From NCBI GenBank assembly GCA_965216645.1, contig CBDCGJ010000067.1, positions 1 to 64,000 on the forward strand: a stretch of DNA of 64,000 nucleotides, given 5' to 3'. The notes under the pieces are model-generated. The model was not told where the DNA came from, did no database searches, and saw only the letters and a list, made by a program, of their open reading frames with translations. Source of the DNA: CBDCGJ01 sp965216645 (GTDB lineage: Bacteria > Pseudomonadota > Alphaproteobacteria > GCA-2731375). Of the stretch, positions 1 through 8,196 are shown one piece after another; position 1 is the first letter of the stretch; every line of letters begins with the position of its first letter. Made by a program: the position numbers and the translations under genes.

Positions 1-833
1 TCTGGGTCGAAAGCCTGGCCAATCCGGGCGGCGTGTTGGTCGATCTGTCAGCGATCGCCGCGGTGGCGAAAGAAGCCCATGTACCGCTGATCGTCGACAA
101 TACCATGGCGACACCCTATCTCTGCCGCCCCTTCGAACACGGCGCCGATCTGGTGGTCCACTCGGCCACCAAGTTTCTGGGCGGCCACGGCAATTCCATG
201 GGCGGCGTGATCGTCGAAGCCGGCACCTTCGATTGGAACAAAGTTCCCGGCAAGTTTCCCGCCCTCGGCGAGCCGGCGCCGGCCTATCACGGGCTGAACT
301 TCTACGAGACCTTCGGCAATTTCGGTTTCGCCGCTTACGCCCGCGCCGTCGGTCTGCGGGACTTGGGGCCGACCCTGTCGCCCTTCAACGCCTTCCTGAT
401 CCTGACCGGCATCGAAACCCTGCCGCTTCGGATGGAGCGGCATTGCCAAAACGCCCAGGCCGTGGCGGAATATCTGGCCGCCCACGAGAAAGCCGCCTGG
501 GTCAGCTATGCGGGCCTGCCGGATGACCCCTATTACGATCTGGCCAGGAAATATACGCCGAAGGGTCCCGGTTCCGTCTTCACCTTCGGCGTCAAAGGCG
601 GCTACGACGCCGGCATCAAGATGGTGGAGAGCGTCAACATCTTCTCCCATCTGGCCAATATCGGCGATACCCGCAGCCTGATCCTGCACCCGGCGTCAAC
701 CACCCACCGGCAATTGACCGACAACCAGCGTACAGCCGCCGGCGCCGGCCCGGATGTGGTCCGGCTCTCCATCGGCCTCGAAACCGTCGACGATCTGATC
801 GCGGATTTGGATCAAGCTTTGCAACAGACCTAA
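1..833 (+). CDS. O-acetylhomoserine sulfhydrylase-type PLP enzyme, 3' part
   Basis: The reading frame is open from base 3, so the gene starts before the window and about 276 C-terminal residues are present. It is a Cys/Met-metabolism PLP enzyme: the Schiff-base lysine is seen in SATKFLGGHG. The following long insert (FPALGEPAPAYHGLNFYETFG) and the LSIGLE segment near the C-terminus are typical of the O-acetylhomoserine aminocarboxypropyltransferase (MetY) branch, which makes homocysteine from O-acetylhomoserine and sulfide in the cytosol. Methionine gamma-lyase or cystathionine gamma-synthase are less likely because of that insert. A YciI-like gene follows after 11 bases. Confidence 0.87.
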   Translation, partial: WVESLANPGGVLVDLSAIAAVAKEAHVPLIVDNTMATPYLCRPFEHGADLVVHSATKFLGGHGNSMGGVIVEAGTFDWNKVPGKFPALGEPAPAYHGLNFYETFGNFGFAAYARAVGLRDLGPTLSPFNAFLILTGIETLPLRMERHCQNAQAVAEYLAAHEKAAWVSYAGLPDDPYYDLARKYTPKGPGSVFTFGVKGGYDAGIKMVESVNIFSHLANIGDTRSLILHPASTTHRQLTDNQRTAAGAGPDVVRLSIGLETVDDLIADLDQALQQT

Positions 834-844
834 GGGTAACTTCC

Positions 845-1142
845 ATGCCTTTCATCATCATTGCCAAGGACAAGGGCCGGCGGCGGCGATTTGCGCGCGG
901 CGGAGCGGCCGGCACATCTCGACTATCTGCTGTCGCATCAGGACAAGCTACTGGCCGGCGGCGCCATGCTGGAAGACGATCTCGAGGGCGCGCTGGGCAG
1001 CGTCATCATCTACGACACGGAAGACCGGGCCGAGGCCGAAGCCTTCGCCGCCGGCGACCCCTTCGCTAAAGCCGGCCTGTTCGACAGCGTCACCATCCAA
1101 CCCTGGCGCAAGGCCTTCTTCAATTTTGAGAAGAATTTCTAA
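845..1142 (+). pseudogene. YciI-family protein, frameshifted near its N-terminus
   Basis: The start ATG at 845 gives MPFIIIAKDK, the usual first beta strand of YciI-like dimeric alpha/beta proteins. The rest of the family profile (LRAAERPAHLDYLLSH, the GG-A-ML strand, AEAFAAGDPFAKAGLF and the PWRKAF end) lies in the +1 frame from about 876 to the stop at 1142. Joined, the two parts give about 98 residues, the normal family length. One extra or missing base in the GC-rich run 874-888 explains it. It lies just behind the sulfhydrylase gene and is probably co-transcribed. YciI function is poorly known. The gene is either broken or the base is an assembly error. Confidence 0.7.
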
Positions 1143-1174
1143 CTGGTAGTCATACGGCATAACCCGGCGCTGTC

Positions 1175-1301
1175 TTCCCGGATGCACTGCGGCGCGCAGT
1201 GCCGCTGTGCTGGTCCGGGAACCATGTCGAAGGGTGGAGCGCAAATGGCCGCCGTGGCCCCCGGATGCAGCGCGTTATTGCATGCCGCGCCGCATCCGGG
1301 G
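1175..1301. repeat. pair of REP-like palindromic hairpins
   Basis: Two imperfect palindromes lie in the space between convergent genes. The first has outer arms TTCCCGGA (1175-1182) and TCCGGGAA (1214-1221) around an inner perfect stem GCACTGC/GCAGTGC (1184-1202). The second has 16-base arms, 1259-1274 and 1286-1301, that pair at 15 of 16 positions around an 11-base loop. The shared CCCGGATGC core suggests two members of one repetitive extragenic palindrome family. They may also stop transcription from either side; no T-run is seen. Confidence 0.6.
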
Positions 1302-1350
1302 TGACGCGGAGTTCAAACTTTCGGATTTCACATGTCACAGAGAATTGCGA

Positions 1351-1974
1351 CTAAGCCGCGTCGGCCTGGAAGCCGGTTTCGATGCGTTCGATGCCTTCGG
1401 GCAGCAGGCGATAGAAGGCGTCCTGGGGATGGTCCAGGTCGGGGATCTGGTCTTCCGGAATGCCGGCATGGAGGCCGCGGAGCACCTGATTGACCAGGCC
1501 GTGGGCAACGACGATCACGTCTCCGCTATCGCCGAGATCGCCGAGCCAGTCGCGCAGTCGGGCGATCAGGTCCGGATAGTTTTCGCCGCCGCCGGGGCGG
1601 TTGTTGAAACGGTCCGCCCGCCAGGCCGCCACGGCCGCCGGCTCCTCCCGCTCGATATCTTCCCAGAAGCGCAGTTCCCAATCGCCGAAGCTGATTTCCT
1701 TCAGCCGCGCGTCGGTGGCGATTTCGATCGGATCGTAACCGACGATCTCCGCGATAATAGAAGCCGTTTGATAGCTGCGCGCCAAGGGGCTGGCGACCAT
1801 CCGCATAGCGTCGATGGTCATGCCGCGCTGGCGCAGATGAATGGCCAGCGCTTCCCCCATCGCCTCCGCTTGAGCGATACCGTCGCGGGTCAGGACGGAG
1901 GTCGCGAGATCGCTGCCCCCCTGGTTCTTACGGGCCCGGTTCCAGACGGTTTCGCCATGGCGAATGACATACAT
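1351..1974 (-). CDS. histidine phosphatase family protein (phosphoglycerate mutase-like)
   Basis: The 207-residue product opens with MYVIRHGETVWN, the RHG phosphohistidine motif of the histidine phosphatase superfamily. The second catalytic histidine is in VVAHGLVNQVLRG near residue 160. The ASPLARSYQTA segment is the usual substrate-pocket arginine motif. Length fits small cytosolic phosphatases such as CobC- or PhoE-like enzymes; the substrate cannot be told. It is the last gene of a leftward run starting with heme A synthase and lies 13 bases downstream of a paralogue. Confidence 0.85.
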   Translation of the reverse strand: MYVIRHGETVWNRARKNQGGSDLATSVLTRDGIAQAEAMGEALAIHLRQRGMTIDAMRMVASPLARSYQTASIIAEIVGYDPIEIATDARLKEISFGDWELRFWEDIEREEPAAVAAWRADRFNNRPGGGENYPDLIARLRDWLGDLGDSGDVIVVAHGLVNQVLRGLHAGIPEDQIPDLDHPQDAFYRLLPEGIERIETGFQADAA

Positions 1975-1987
1975 GAAGACGTCCCTA

Positions 1988-2564
1988 TTATTGGTTATCC
2001 GGATGACGGCTTATGGCGCCGTCGACAAACCTAAAATACACGCCCTGTGGCTCATCCAAAGTCAAAATCTCATATGCCGCCAGATCGAGATAGAGACCGC
2101 GCAGCACGCGGTTGACGGCGCCGTGGGCGACCGCGAGCAAATGCGGATCGCCGTGATGGGCGAATAACCAGGGTTTCAGGCGCGCCCGTAGGTCGGCATA
2201 GCTTTCTCCGCCCGGCGGCGGGACATGCCATTTGTCGGCTTCCCGAGCGCGCCAGTCTTCAGGGTAACGCTCCTTGAATTCGGCGCGTGTTAGGCCGTTC
2301 CAAACGCCTAACGTGATTTCGCGTAAGACCGAATCGGTTTCGATTTCGATGGCGGGGAAGCCTATTTCCTCGGCGATCAAGGCCGCCGTTTGTTGCGATC
2401 GGCCGAGCGGGCTGGCCACGATCCGTTCGATCCCTTGCCCTTTGAGCGCTTGGCCAAGCGACTTCGCTTGCGCGATCCCCTGCCGCGTCAGGGGCGAATC
2501 CAATATGCCTTGGCATGATGCCGGCGCGGTTGAAGATGGTTTGGCCATGCCGTGTCAGATACAT
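1988..2564 (-). pseudogene. second histidine phosphatase, frameshifted
   Basis: The start at 2564 gives MYLTRHGQTIFNRAGIM, with the catalytic RHG. The remainder (QGILDSPLTRQGIAQAKSLG, ASPLGRSQQTA, VAHGAVNRVLRGLYLD) is in another frame. Removing one G of the GG at about 2514-2515 joins them into about 191 residues with a normal RHG-to-PLT spacing. The start ATG overlaps the stop of the upstream MFS gene (TGATG on the minus strand), so translation is probably coupled. It is a tandem paralogue of the next gene downstream, which keeps the full motif set. The break may be real or an assembly indel. Confidence 0.72.
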
Positions 2565-3772
2565 CAATCGTCTCCGGCGGCCGCCAAGCCCCGCTCGCGC
2601 GCGAGGTCTTTGCCGGAGGGGATGAAGATCGCGGCGACGGCGGCCATGGTGGCGAAAGCCGTCAACAGGATCAACAGGCCGTCCAGATTGCCAAGCGTGG
2701 CATGGATGACCGGGATCATACCGACGCCGATAGCGCTGACGCCCAGGGTCAGCACGAACTTGACGCCATAGACCCGGCCCCGCCAGGCCAGTGGCGTGAA
2801 GCGGGCCAGCAGCGCATTCTCCGACGGCGCGCCGACGACGTTGAAGCTGACCAGCAAGGCGGCGGCGACCACCAAGGCCGGGCCGCTCAACAGATATGCC
2901 GCGGCGGCGAGTGGGACTTGGCTTGCAAGGCCAAAGACATAGACCCACTTCTTCGAGTAACGGTCCGCCAGCTCGCCGCCGGCGATCTGGGCCAATGCGC
3001 TGATCCCGTAGCAGAGCGAGACCAAGCCGCCGATGCCCAGCAGCGACTCTTCGATCGTCAGCCGTTCGGCGAAAAACTTCGGTAGCGCGTAGGACAAGGC
3101 TTGATAGATCAAGCCGGTGCTCATCACTGTCAGGGCCAGGATGGCGAAGACCCGGCGGCGGTCATGGGCGCTTTGTTCCGCTTGCGGCTGCGCTTCGCCT
3201 TCCCGCTCGACGATGCGGCCTTGGCGGATGGCGAGAACGAACAACGCGCCGACGATCATCGATGCGATACCCGGCAGGATAAAAGCGGCGCGCCAGCCGA
3301 ACAGATCGGCCAGAATGCCGGCGACCACCGCCGCCGCCGCGGTGCCGATACTGCCGAATACCCCGTTGATCCCGAGGGCGCGGCCATGGTTGCGGCTGTG
3401 CCGGATCAGCCAGGGAATGCCGACCGGGTGATAGATTGACGCGAAGACGCCGATCAGGGTCAATCCCAGACCGATCGTCACCGGCCCGCTGGCGAAGCCG
3501 GTCAGGACGGACGCCGCTCCGCTGCCGACGAAGAAGATCGCAAGCATCGCCGAACCGCTCCACTTATCGGCCAACCAACCCGCCGGGAGGGCGCAGAAGC
3601 CGTAGAGCACCGCGCCGGGCACCGACAAGGCCATCAATTCGGCGTAACTCAGGCCCCATTGCCGCTCCAGCACCAGCACCACTGTGGCGTAGAACAGCAC
3701 GAACATGTGGGAGAGCGAATGGGCTAGGCTCGCAAAAGCCAAAGTCAGGAAACTGGACGGCGACGACGACAT
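2564..3772 (-). CDS. MFS transporter
   Basis: The product is 402 residues with about 12 hydrophobic segments, in two halves joined by a charged stretch (GRIVEREGEAQPQAEQ). AGWLADKWSG near residue 65 resembles the loop 2-3 signature of the major facilitator superfamily. I chose the ATG at 3772 because it overlaps the stop of the upstream heme A synthase gene in a TGATG, while a longer frame upstream lies wholly inside that gene. The substrate is unknown. It sits in the inner membrane. The gene is second in a coupled run ctaA - MFS - phosphatase - phosphatase. Confidence 0.85.
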   Translation of the reverse strand: MSSSPSSFLTLAFASLAHSLSHMFVLFYATVVLVLERQWGLSYAELMALSVPGAVLYGFCALPAGWLADKWSGSAMLAIFFVGSGAASVLTGFASGPVTIGLGLTLIGVFASIYHPVGIPWLIRHSRNHGRALGINGVFGSIGTAAAAVVAGILADLFGWRAAFILPGIASMIVGALFVLAIRQGRIVEREGEAQPQAEQSAHDRRRVFAILALTVMSTGLIYQALSYALPKFFAERLTIEESLLGIGGLVSLCYGISALAQIAGGELADRYSKKWVYVFGLASQVPLAAAAYLLSGPALVVAAALLVSFNVVGAPSENALLARFTPLAWRGRVYGVKFVLTLGVSAIGVGMIPVIHATLGNLDGLLILLTAFATMAAVAAIFIPSGKDLARERGLAAAGDD

Positions 3773-4824
3773 CACACCGCCCTCACCCGATGGGCGGTCA
3801 GCAGGACGCAACCGAACAGGACCAGGGCCATGGCCTGATGGGCCGCGGCCAGCGGTGCCGGCATGACGAGGATCAGCGTTAAAACGCCGAGGCCGAATTG
3901 CAGTGCCACGGCGGCGAGGCTGAGATTGGCTGGCAGCGGCGCCGTCCGCCGGGCCCGCCACCAGAGCAGCGCCACCGCCAGGACCGCAAGATAGGCGCCG
4001 CAGCGGTGGACGAACTGCACCGTCGCCGGATTATCGATCAAATTGCGCCAGCCGGGTTCGAGATACCAGATATCCTCCGCCAGCCAGTCGCCGTTCATGT
4101 CGGGGAAGGTGTTATAGACATAGCCCGCATCCAGGCCCGCGACCATGGCGCCGATCAGGATCTGCCCGAAGATCAGCGCCACCGCGACGACGGCCAAGCG
4201 GTGGGCGCCTCTATCCGCCAGGCCGGCGACGGGCCAGAGCGTGGCGGCGTACCAGATCAGCCCGCCGAAAATGGCCACGGCGACGCCGAGATGCACGGTC
4301 AGACGGTAGTGGCTGACGTCCGGCCGGTCGACCAGGCCGCTCTTCACCATCCACCAGCCGATCAGACCCTGCAGCCCGCCGGCGGCGAACAAACCCAGCA
4401 GCGGCAGCAGGCGCCGACGGCGGATCCGACCGGTGGCGAGGAACCAGAGAAACGGCAGCGCGAAGGCCAGACCGATCAAGCGCCCCAGGACCCGATGGGC
4501 ATATTCGAAGGCGAAAATGCGCTTGAACTCGGCCAGGCTCATGCCTCTATTGACCTGCTGATATTCCGGGAACTGCTTGTATTTCTCGAAGACCTCAAGC
4601 CAGTCAGCCTGGCTCAACGGCGGCAAAATACCGATCAACGGCCGCCATTCCACCATGGACAGGCCGGAATGGGTCAGCCGCGTGACCCCGCCCAGGATCA
4701 CCATGGCGAAGACCAGAACTGCCACGGCCAAGAGCCAAATCGCCACCGGCCGCTCGGACCGGTCGCCGACCGCCGCCCTGTCGATGTCGCTGAGGCTGGT
4801 CACAACGCGTTCGCCCGGTTCCAT
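3772..4824 (-). CDS. ctaA: heme A synthase (COX15/CtaA)
   Basis: This 350-residue inner-membrane protein matches the type 2 COX15/CtaA family, which oxidises the C8 methyl of heme O to give heme A for aa3-type cytochrome oxidase. Visible family marks are VILGGVTRLTHSGLSMVEW in the first membrane segment, FEYAHRVLGR and LTVHLG with conserved histidines, FPDMNG, and the C-terminal FVHRCGAY and AHQAMA histidines. The ATG at 4824 (MEPGERVV) is preferred because the longer frame to 4923 would run through the tRNA-Pro gene. It heads a leftward coupled cluster. Confidence 0.93.
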   Translation of the reverse strand: MEPGERVVTSLSDIDRAAVGDRSERPVAIWLLAVAVLVFAMVILGGVTRLTHSGLSMVEWRPLIGILPPLSQADWLEVFEKYKQFPEYQQVNRGMSLAEFKRIFAFEYAHRVLGRLIGLAFALPFLWFLATGRIRRRRLLPLLGLFAAGGLQGLIGWWMVKSGLVDRPDVSHYRLTVHLGVAVAIFGGLIWYAATLWPVAGLADRGAHRLAVVAVALIFGQILIGAMVAGLDAGYVYNTFPDMNGDWLAEDIWYLEPGWRNLIDNPATVQFVHRCGAYLAVLAVALLWWRARRTAPLPANLSLAAVALQFGLGVLTLILVMPAPLAAAHQAMALVLFGCVLLTAHRVRAV

Positions 4825-4874
4825 CTTGCTGAAAGAGCGCGGGCGGCGTCCAAGACGCCGCCCGTCCGCTCGAT

Positions 4875-4951
4875 TGGTCGGAGAGGCGGGATTCGAACCC
4901 ACGACCCCTTGTCCCCCAGACAAGTGCGCTACCAGGCTGCGCTACTCTCCG
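4875..4951 (-). tRNA. tRNA-Pro (anticodon GGG)
   Basis: On the minus strand the acceptor arms CGGAGAG and CTCTCCG pair fully and are followed by A and an encoded CCA (4875-4877). The anticodon stem CTTGT/ACAAG closes the seven-base loop CTGGGGG, which gives anticodon GGG. The T arm carries GTTCGAATC. The total of 77 bases with CCA is normal. It lies 50 bases upstream of heme A synthase on the same strand. Confidence 0.95.
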
Positions 4952-5122
4952 TCACATCGTCCAGCGCCGATTTCTAAGTGCCGGACGGCGAATGTGCAAG
5001 GGGGATTTGTTACGCTCGATCGGCTGATTGTGCGGCCCGAGTCGATAGCTGACCGTTTAGAAAGCCGGTCGAAGCCGGAAATCCACTCGGTAATGGTTGT
5101 TATGTCAATGTTCAAACAACAA

Positions 5123-5152
5123 CCGTCATTCCTGCGAAAGCAGGAATCCATG
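5123..5152. repeat. intergenic palindromic repeat
   Basis: A perfect 8-base stem ATTCCTGC/GCAGGAAT (5128-5147) with a GAAA loop sits in the 298-base space between the tRNA and the IS. The same sequence in reverse orientation, ATGGATTCCTGCTTTCGCA, starts at 5231 and is cut by the insertion sequence; its other half, TGCTTTCGCAGGAATGACGG, resumes at 6734. I see no gene in 4952-5249. Confidence 0.75.
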
Positions 5153-5258
5153 GCTGAGAATTGCGGATTGTCTATCTGTCCAATGCTAGTCCAGTGTGGT
5201 AACTCGTTTTCACGCGGCAACGGGGTTGGAATGGATTCCTGCTTTCGCATTAGGGGAT

Positions 5259-6614
5259 TCACATATCATGGAGTGTGACGCCTTCTGCGATGGCTTTGAA
5301 CCGTTTGAGGCCGTTGAGCATGGTGATGGGGCCGGGCGGTCGATAAGAGGCGTATCCGCTCCAGCCGCCGAGGCGCGCGATGATCCAGGCGGCCCAGGCC
5401 AGACTGTCGGGTGGATGGGGGTTTTTCTGTTTCATTGTGCTGCCGTCCATTCTCGGGGCCAAGGCGTGCAGCACCTCGACCTCGTCGGGCTCGAAGGCAT
5501 GCGCCGCCTTTTGCTCATTGCCGCCGTCGCGGGCCTGGACCAGCTGCATGATCAGGCAGGCCGCCCGGGTCGCCACCGCGGCCAGCTTGATCAAGCGCTC
5601 GGCCTCGCTGAGCTGGCTCGCCTCGATCTGCAGGCCCTTGCTCTTCATGGTGCGGAACAATTGCTCGATATGCCAGCGCTGCGCGTACCAGTCGACGATG
5701 CGCCAGGCCGCCGCCGCGTCGTCAAGGCGATGCGAGGTCAACAGACGCCAGTGCAGCGCCGTCTCGCCCGCCGGCGCGTCGAGCTCGCGGACATCGACCA
5801 GCCACAGCCGCACCGAGGCCGGCAAGTCGGGTTCGGCCCTCGGCTGCGGACGGGCGATAGCGATCGCCTCAAAACGCAGCTCAAGCCGCATCGTCCGGGC
5901 CCGCCGGCCCGCCCGTTCCCGCACTTCGACCACCCGTTCGCCGGCCACCGGCCAGCTGTCCGAGCGGGCGTACAACTTGCCGCCATCGCCCAGACGGCGA
6001 TCCCGCGCCGAGCGGATCAAAACATCCCGACCCGGACCCGGCAGCCGGGCGAACAAGGCATAGATATCCGCTTCCGCATCCGCCACCATGGTGACATGGC
6101 GCGCCGAGCTGAGGACCTCGCCGGCCGCCTCCGCCGACGTCTGGAAGCGCCAGGTCTCCTTCTCGCTGAGCGGCAGAAAGCGGTTCAAATGCTTGTCCCG
6201 CGCCACCCCGGAGGCCGGACGGCTCCAGATCGCGCCGCCTGCGAGACCGTGACAGACCCCGTCCGCCGCATCGACGGCCAGCACCGGATGCACCTGAAGG
6301 CCATAGACATTGCCCTTGCCGCTGCGACCCAAACCGCGGCGACGGCCGGGACGGGTCGAAAAATGCAATTCCGTCGTGTCCTGGATCGCCAACACGTGAC
6401 GGCCCGCCGCCGAGGCCGCAACGCCCTCACTCCAGCCCGCGATCAGGGCCGAAGGGGTCACCTTATGATGCGCCAAAAAGCACCCAAAACGCACTTCCTC
6501 ATGCCGGCCCTCGCTCAGATGTCGCAGGCTGACCGATTGCTTCGAAACCATCCGACGCAACAAAAGCGCCCCCCTTTTTCCAGCCGACCATCGCCAAAAC
6601 AACCCAAACGACAA
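5259..6614 (-). CDS. IS4 family transposase
   Basis: The 451-residue product has the DDE catalytic set of the IS4 family: Asp in LAIQDTTELHF, Asp in MVADAEADIY and Glu in the YREK signature Y-x2-R-x3-E-x6-K, seen as YAQRWHIEQLFRTMK. The N-terminal part around HLSEGRHEEVRFGCFLAHHKV matches the Tnp DNA-binding region. An in-frame stop lies five codons above the TTG at 6614, so the start is that TTG or the first ATG at residue 22. The frame looks intact, so the element may still be active. The stop codon lies within the terminal repeat. Confidence 0.88.
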   Translation of the reverse strand: MSFGLFWRWSAGKRGALLLRRMVSKQSVSLRHLSEGRHEEVRFGCFLAHHKVTPSALIAGWSEGVAASAAGRHVLAIQDTTELHFSTRPGRRRGLGRSGKGNVYGLQVHPVLAVDAADGVCHGLAGGAIWSRPASGVARDKHLNRFLPLSEKETWRFQTSAEAAGEVLSSARHVTMVADAEADIYALFARLPGPGRDVLIRSARDRRLGDGGKLYARSDSWPVAGERVVEVRERAGRRARTMRLELRFEAIAIARPQPRAEPDLPASVRLWLVDVRELDAPAGETALHWRLLTSHRLDDAAAAWRIVDWYAQRWHIEQLFRTMKSKGLQIEASQLSEAERLIKLAAVATRAACLIMQLVQARDGGNEQKAAHAFEPDEVEVLHALAPRMDGSTMKQKNPHPPDSLAWAAWIIARLGGWSGYASYRPPGPITMLNGLKRFKAIAEGVTLHDM

Positions 6615-6648
6615 AACCCACTATGCATCACACCGTCCTTTCATATCC

Positions 6649-6685
6649 GCGAATCAGGAAAAGCGAATCAGGAAAAGCGAATCAC
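6649..6685. repeat. 14-bp tandem repeat in the IS right end
   Basis: GCGAATCAGGAAAA occurs at 6649-6662 and 6663-6676, followed by a partial third copy GCGAATCAC (6677-6685). It lies between the transposase start and the right terminal repeat, in the probable promoter region of the transposase. Confidence 0.8.
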
Positions 6686-6743
6686 AGTGCGAAATCCACC
6701 GCCAGAAAAAAACAAGATATGTAGATCCACTAATGCTTTCGCA

Positions 6744-6808
6744 GGAATGACGGGGGTGGAGGAATGACGAGGGGCGGAGGAATGACGGAGGTGGCGGAAT
6801 TACGAGGC
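6744..6808. repeat. short tandem repeat, four 17-18-bp units
   Basis: Four degenerate units begin with GGAATGACG (the last GGAATTACG) at 6744, 6761, 6779 and 6796. The unit start is the outer part of the palindromic repeat into which the neighbouring IS inserted. It ends about 10 bases before the stop codon of the SDR gene. Confidence 0.7.
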
Positions 6809-6817
6809 TCGGTGGCC

Positions 6818-7690
6818 CTAGTCCCGATCGAGCCGCCGGACGTCCGAGCCCTGCCCCGTATTTCCCCGGTTCACGCCCGAAGTACGGAGGAAGACGTTGT
6901 CCGCGCCGGTGCCCCAGAGGTTGGGGCCAGCCGCCGTAAGGGCGCCGTCCACCGTGATCGTTTCGCCGCTGACGAATTTGGCGTCGTCGCTGGCCAGGAA
7001 CAGCGCGGTGGCCGCGATGTCGGCCGGTTGGCCGGCGTCGGGCCAGGGCTGCTTGGCGCGCATGTGGGGTGGGATCCGGTCGGGGTCGCCGCCGAAGACA
7101 ATGGGGGTCAGGATCAAACCGGGAGCGATGGCGTTGACGCGGATGCGCTGCGCCGCCAGCTCGACCGCCGCCGATTTGGTCAGGTTGATCACGCTGGCCT
7201 TGGCGGCGGAATAGGCCGTGGGGCCGCTATTGGCGGTCAGGCCGGCGATGGAGGCGGTGTTAACAATACTGCCGCCCTCGCCTTGCGCGGCCATCTGCCG
7301 GACGGCGTGCTTGATACCGAGGAAGACGCCGCGCACCAGCACTTCGAAGGTATAGTCCCAGTCCGACACCGCCGTCTCCGCCACGGGGCCGACGGCACCG
7401 CCGACGCCGGCATTGTTGAAGATACAATCGAGGCGGCCGAACTTGTCGACCGTGCGGGCGACCAAGGCTTCCACCTGATCCTCCTCCGCCACATCGACGC
7501 GGACGAATTGCGCGCGCTCGGCAAAGCCGGCGGCCGCGACGTCCCGCATCAACTGTTCGCCATTGGCGTCGTTCAGGTCGCCGGCGGTAACCGCCGCGCC
7601 TTCGGCCAGGAAGCGTAAAACAGTGGCCCGGCCGATCCCGCTGGCGCCGCCAGTGACGATGGCGACCTTGCCATCCAGTCTGCCCGTCAT
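6818..7690 (-). CDS. SDR family oxidoreductase
   Basis: A classical short-chain dehydrogenase/reductase of 290 residues. The cofactor motif TGGASGIG is near residue 13, an acidic residue (GDLND) after beta-2 suggests NAD preference, NNAG is near residue 90 and the catalytic YSAAK near residue 160. The C-terminus runs about 30 residues past the usual IRVDGA-like end (here ITVDGA), so the tail after AAGPNLWG is unusual. The alcohol or ketone substrate is not evident. It stands apart from the regulator gene upstream by 30 bases on the same strand. Confidence 0.88.
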   Translation of the reverse strand: MTGRLDGKVAIVTGGASGIGRATVLRFLAEGAAVTAGDLNDANGEQLMRDVAAAGFAERAQFVRVDVAEEDQVEALVARTVDKFGRLDCIFNNAGVGGAVGPVAETAVSDWDYTFEVLVRGVFLGIKHAVRQMAAQGEGGSIVNTASIAGLTANSGPTAYSAAKASVINLTKSAAVELAAQRIRVNAIAPGLILTPIVFGGDPDRIPPHMRAKQPWPDAGQPADIAATALFLASDDAKFVSGETITVDGALTAAGPNLWGTGADNVFLRTSGVNRGNTGQGSDVRRLDRD

Positions 7691-7720
7691 TCGCGCTTAC
7701 CCGCTTCGCTCGACGTCAGG

Positions 7721-8182
7721 TCAGTCCGCAACGCTTTGAAGATCGTCGCGTAACTTATTCAGATTGTTCAGGGTTTCCTGCAGCGAACTCCGCTGTGCCG
7801 CGGTCATGCCGGAAAGCTCGAGCTGGGTCTGATCGCCGTCCGCCGGGTCCGCCGCCGGACCGCGCGCCTCGACCCGACGGCCAAGGGCGAGATTGCGGCC
7901 AAGGTCGCTGGCCACCCGCTGACCGGATTGCCGCAGGATCTTCTGCAGGCCCTTGATGGTGTAGCCCTGGACATGCAGATAATGTTGGATGCCGCGCAAC
8001 AGATCGATATCGTCGGGGCGGTAGAAACGCCGACCACCGGCCCGCTTTAACGGCTTGATCTGATTGAATTTGGTCTCCCAGAACCGCAGCACATGCTGCG
8101 GCACGCCGAGTTCGTCGGCCACTTCCGAAATCGTCCGGAATGCGTCTTCGGCCTTCCCGCTGGTGTCGTTTGCCCTAGCCAT
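7721..8182 (-). CDS. MerR family transcriptional regulator
   Basis: The 153-residue protein has the MerR winged helix-turn-helix: TISEVADELGVPQHVLRFWETKF followed by RRFYRPDDIDLLRGIQHYLHVQGYTIKG. This form, with the histidine-rich HYL wing, is the one found next to ihfA in many alphaproteobacteria. The C-terminus (SLQETLNNLNKLRDDLQ) is short and helical with no cysteine metal site, so its inducer is unknown. It is last in the leftward rpmF-plsX-fabH-ihfA run, 14 bases after ihfA. Confidence 0.9.
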   Translation of the reverse strand: MARANDTSGKAEDAFRTISEVADELGVPQHVLRFWETKFNQIKPLKRAGGRRFYRPDDIDLLRGIQHYLHVQGYTIKGLQKILRQSGQRVASDLGRNLALGRRVEARGPAADPADGDQTQLELSGMTAAQRSSLQETLNNLNKLRDDLQSVAD

Positions 8183-8196
8183 ATCGCGGCCGCGGC

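Larger units (their letters stand above)
5250..6733 (-). mobile_element. complete IS4-family insertion sequence
   Basis: The 1484-base element is bounded by a 10-base direct repeat TGCTTTCGCA at 5240-5249 and 6734-6743, the probable target-site duplication. The ends are imperfect inverted repeats: TTAGGGGATTCACATATCAT at the left and TTAGTGGATCTACATATCTT read inward from the right, 16 of these 20 positions matching. One transposase gene fills the element on the minus strand. Restoring the target joins the flanks into the intergenic palindrome also found intact at 5123-5152, so the IS landed inside that repeat. Confidence 0.88.

Noticed and set aside
4825..4923. N-terminal extension of heme A synthase
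   Set aside because: The extra 33 codons would be read from the tRNA-Pro gene.
5196..6767. Plus-strand frame across the whole IS4 element
   Set aside because: It starts outside the IS and runs through both terminal repeats; the minus-strand transposase has the DDE and YREK motifs.
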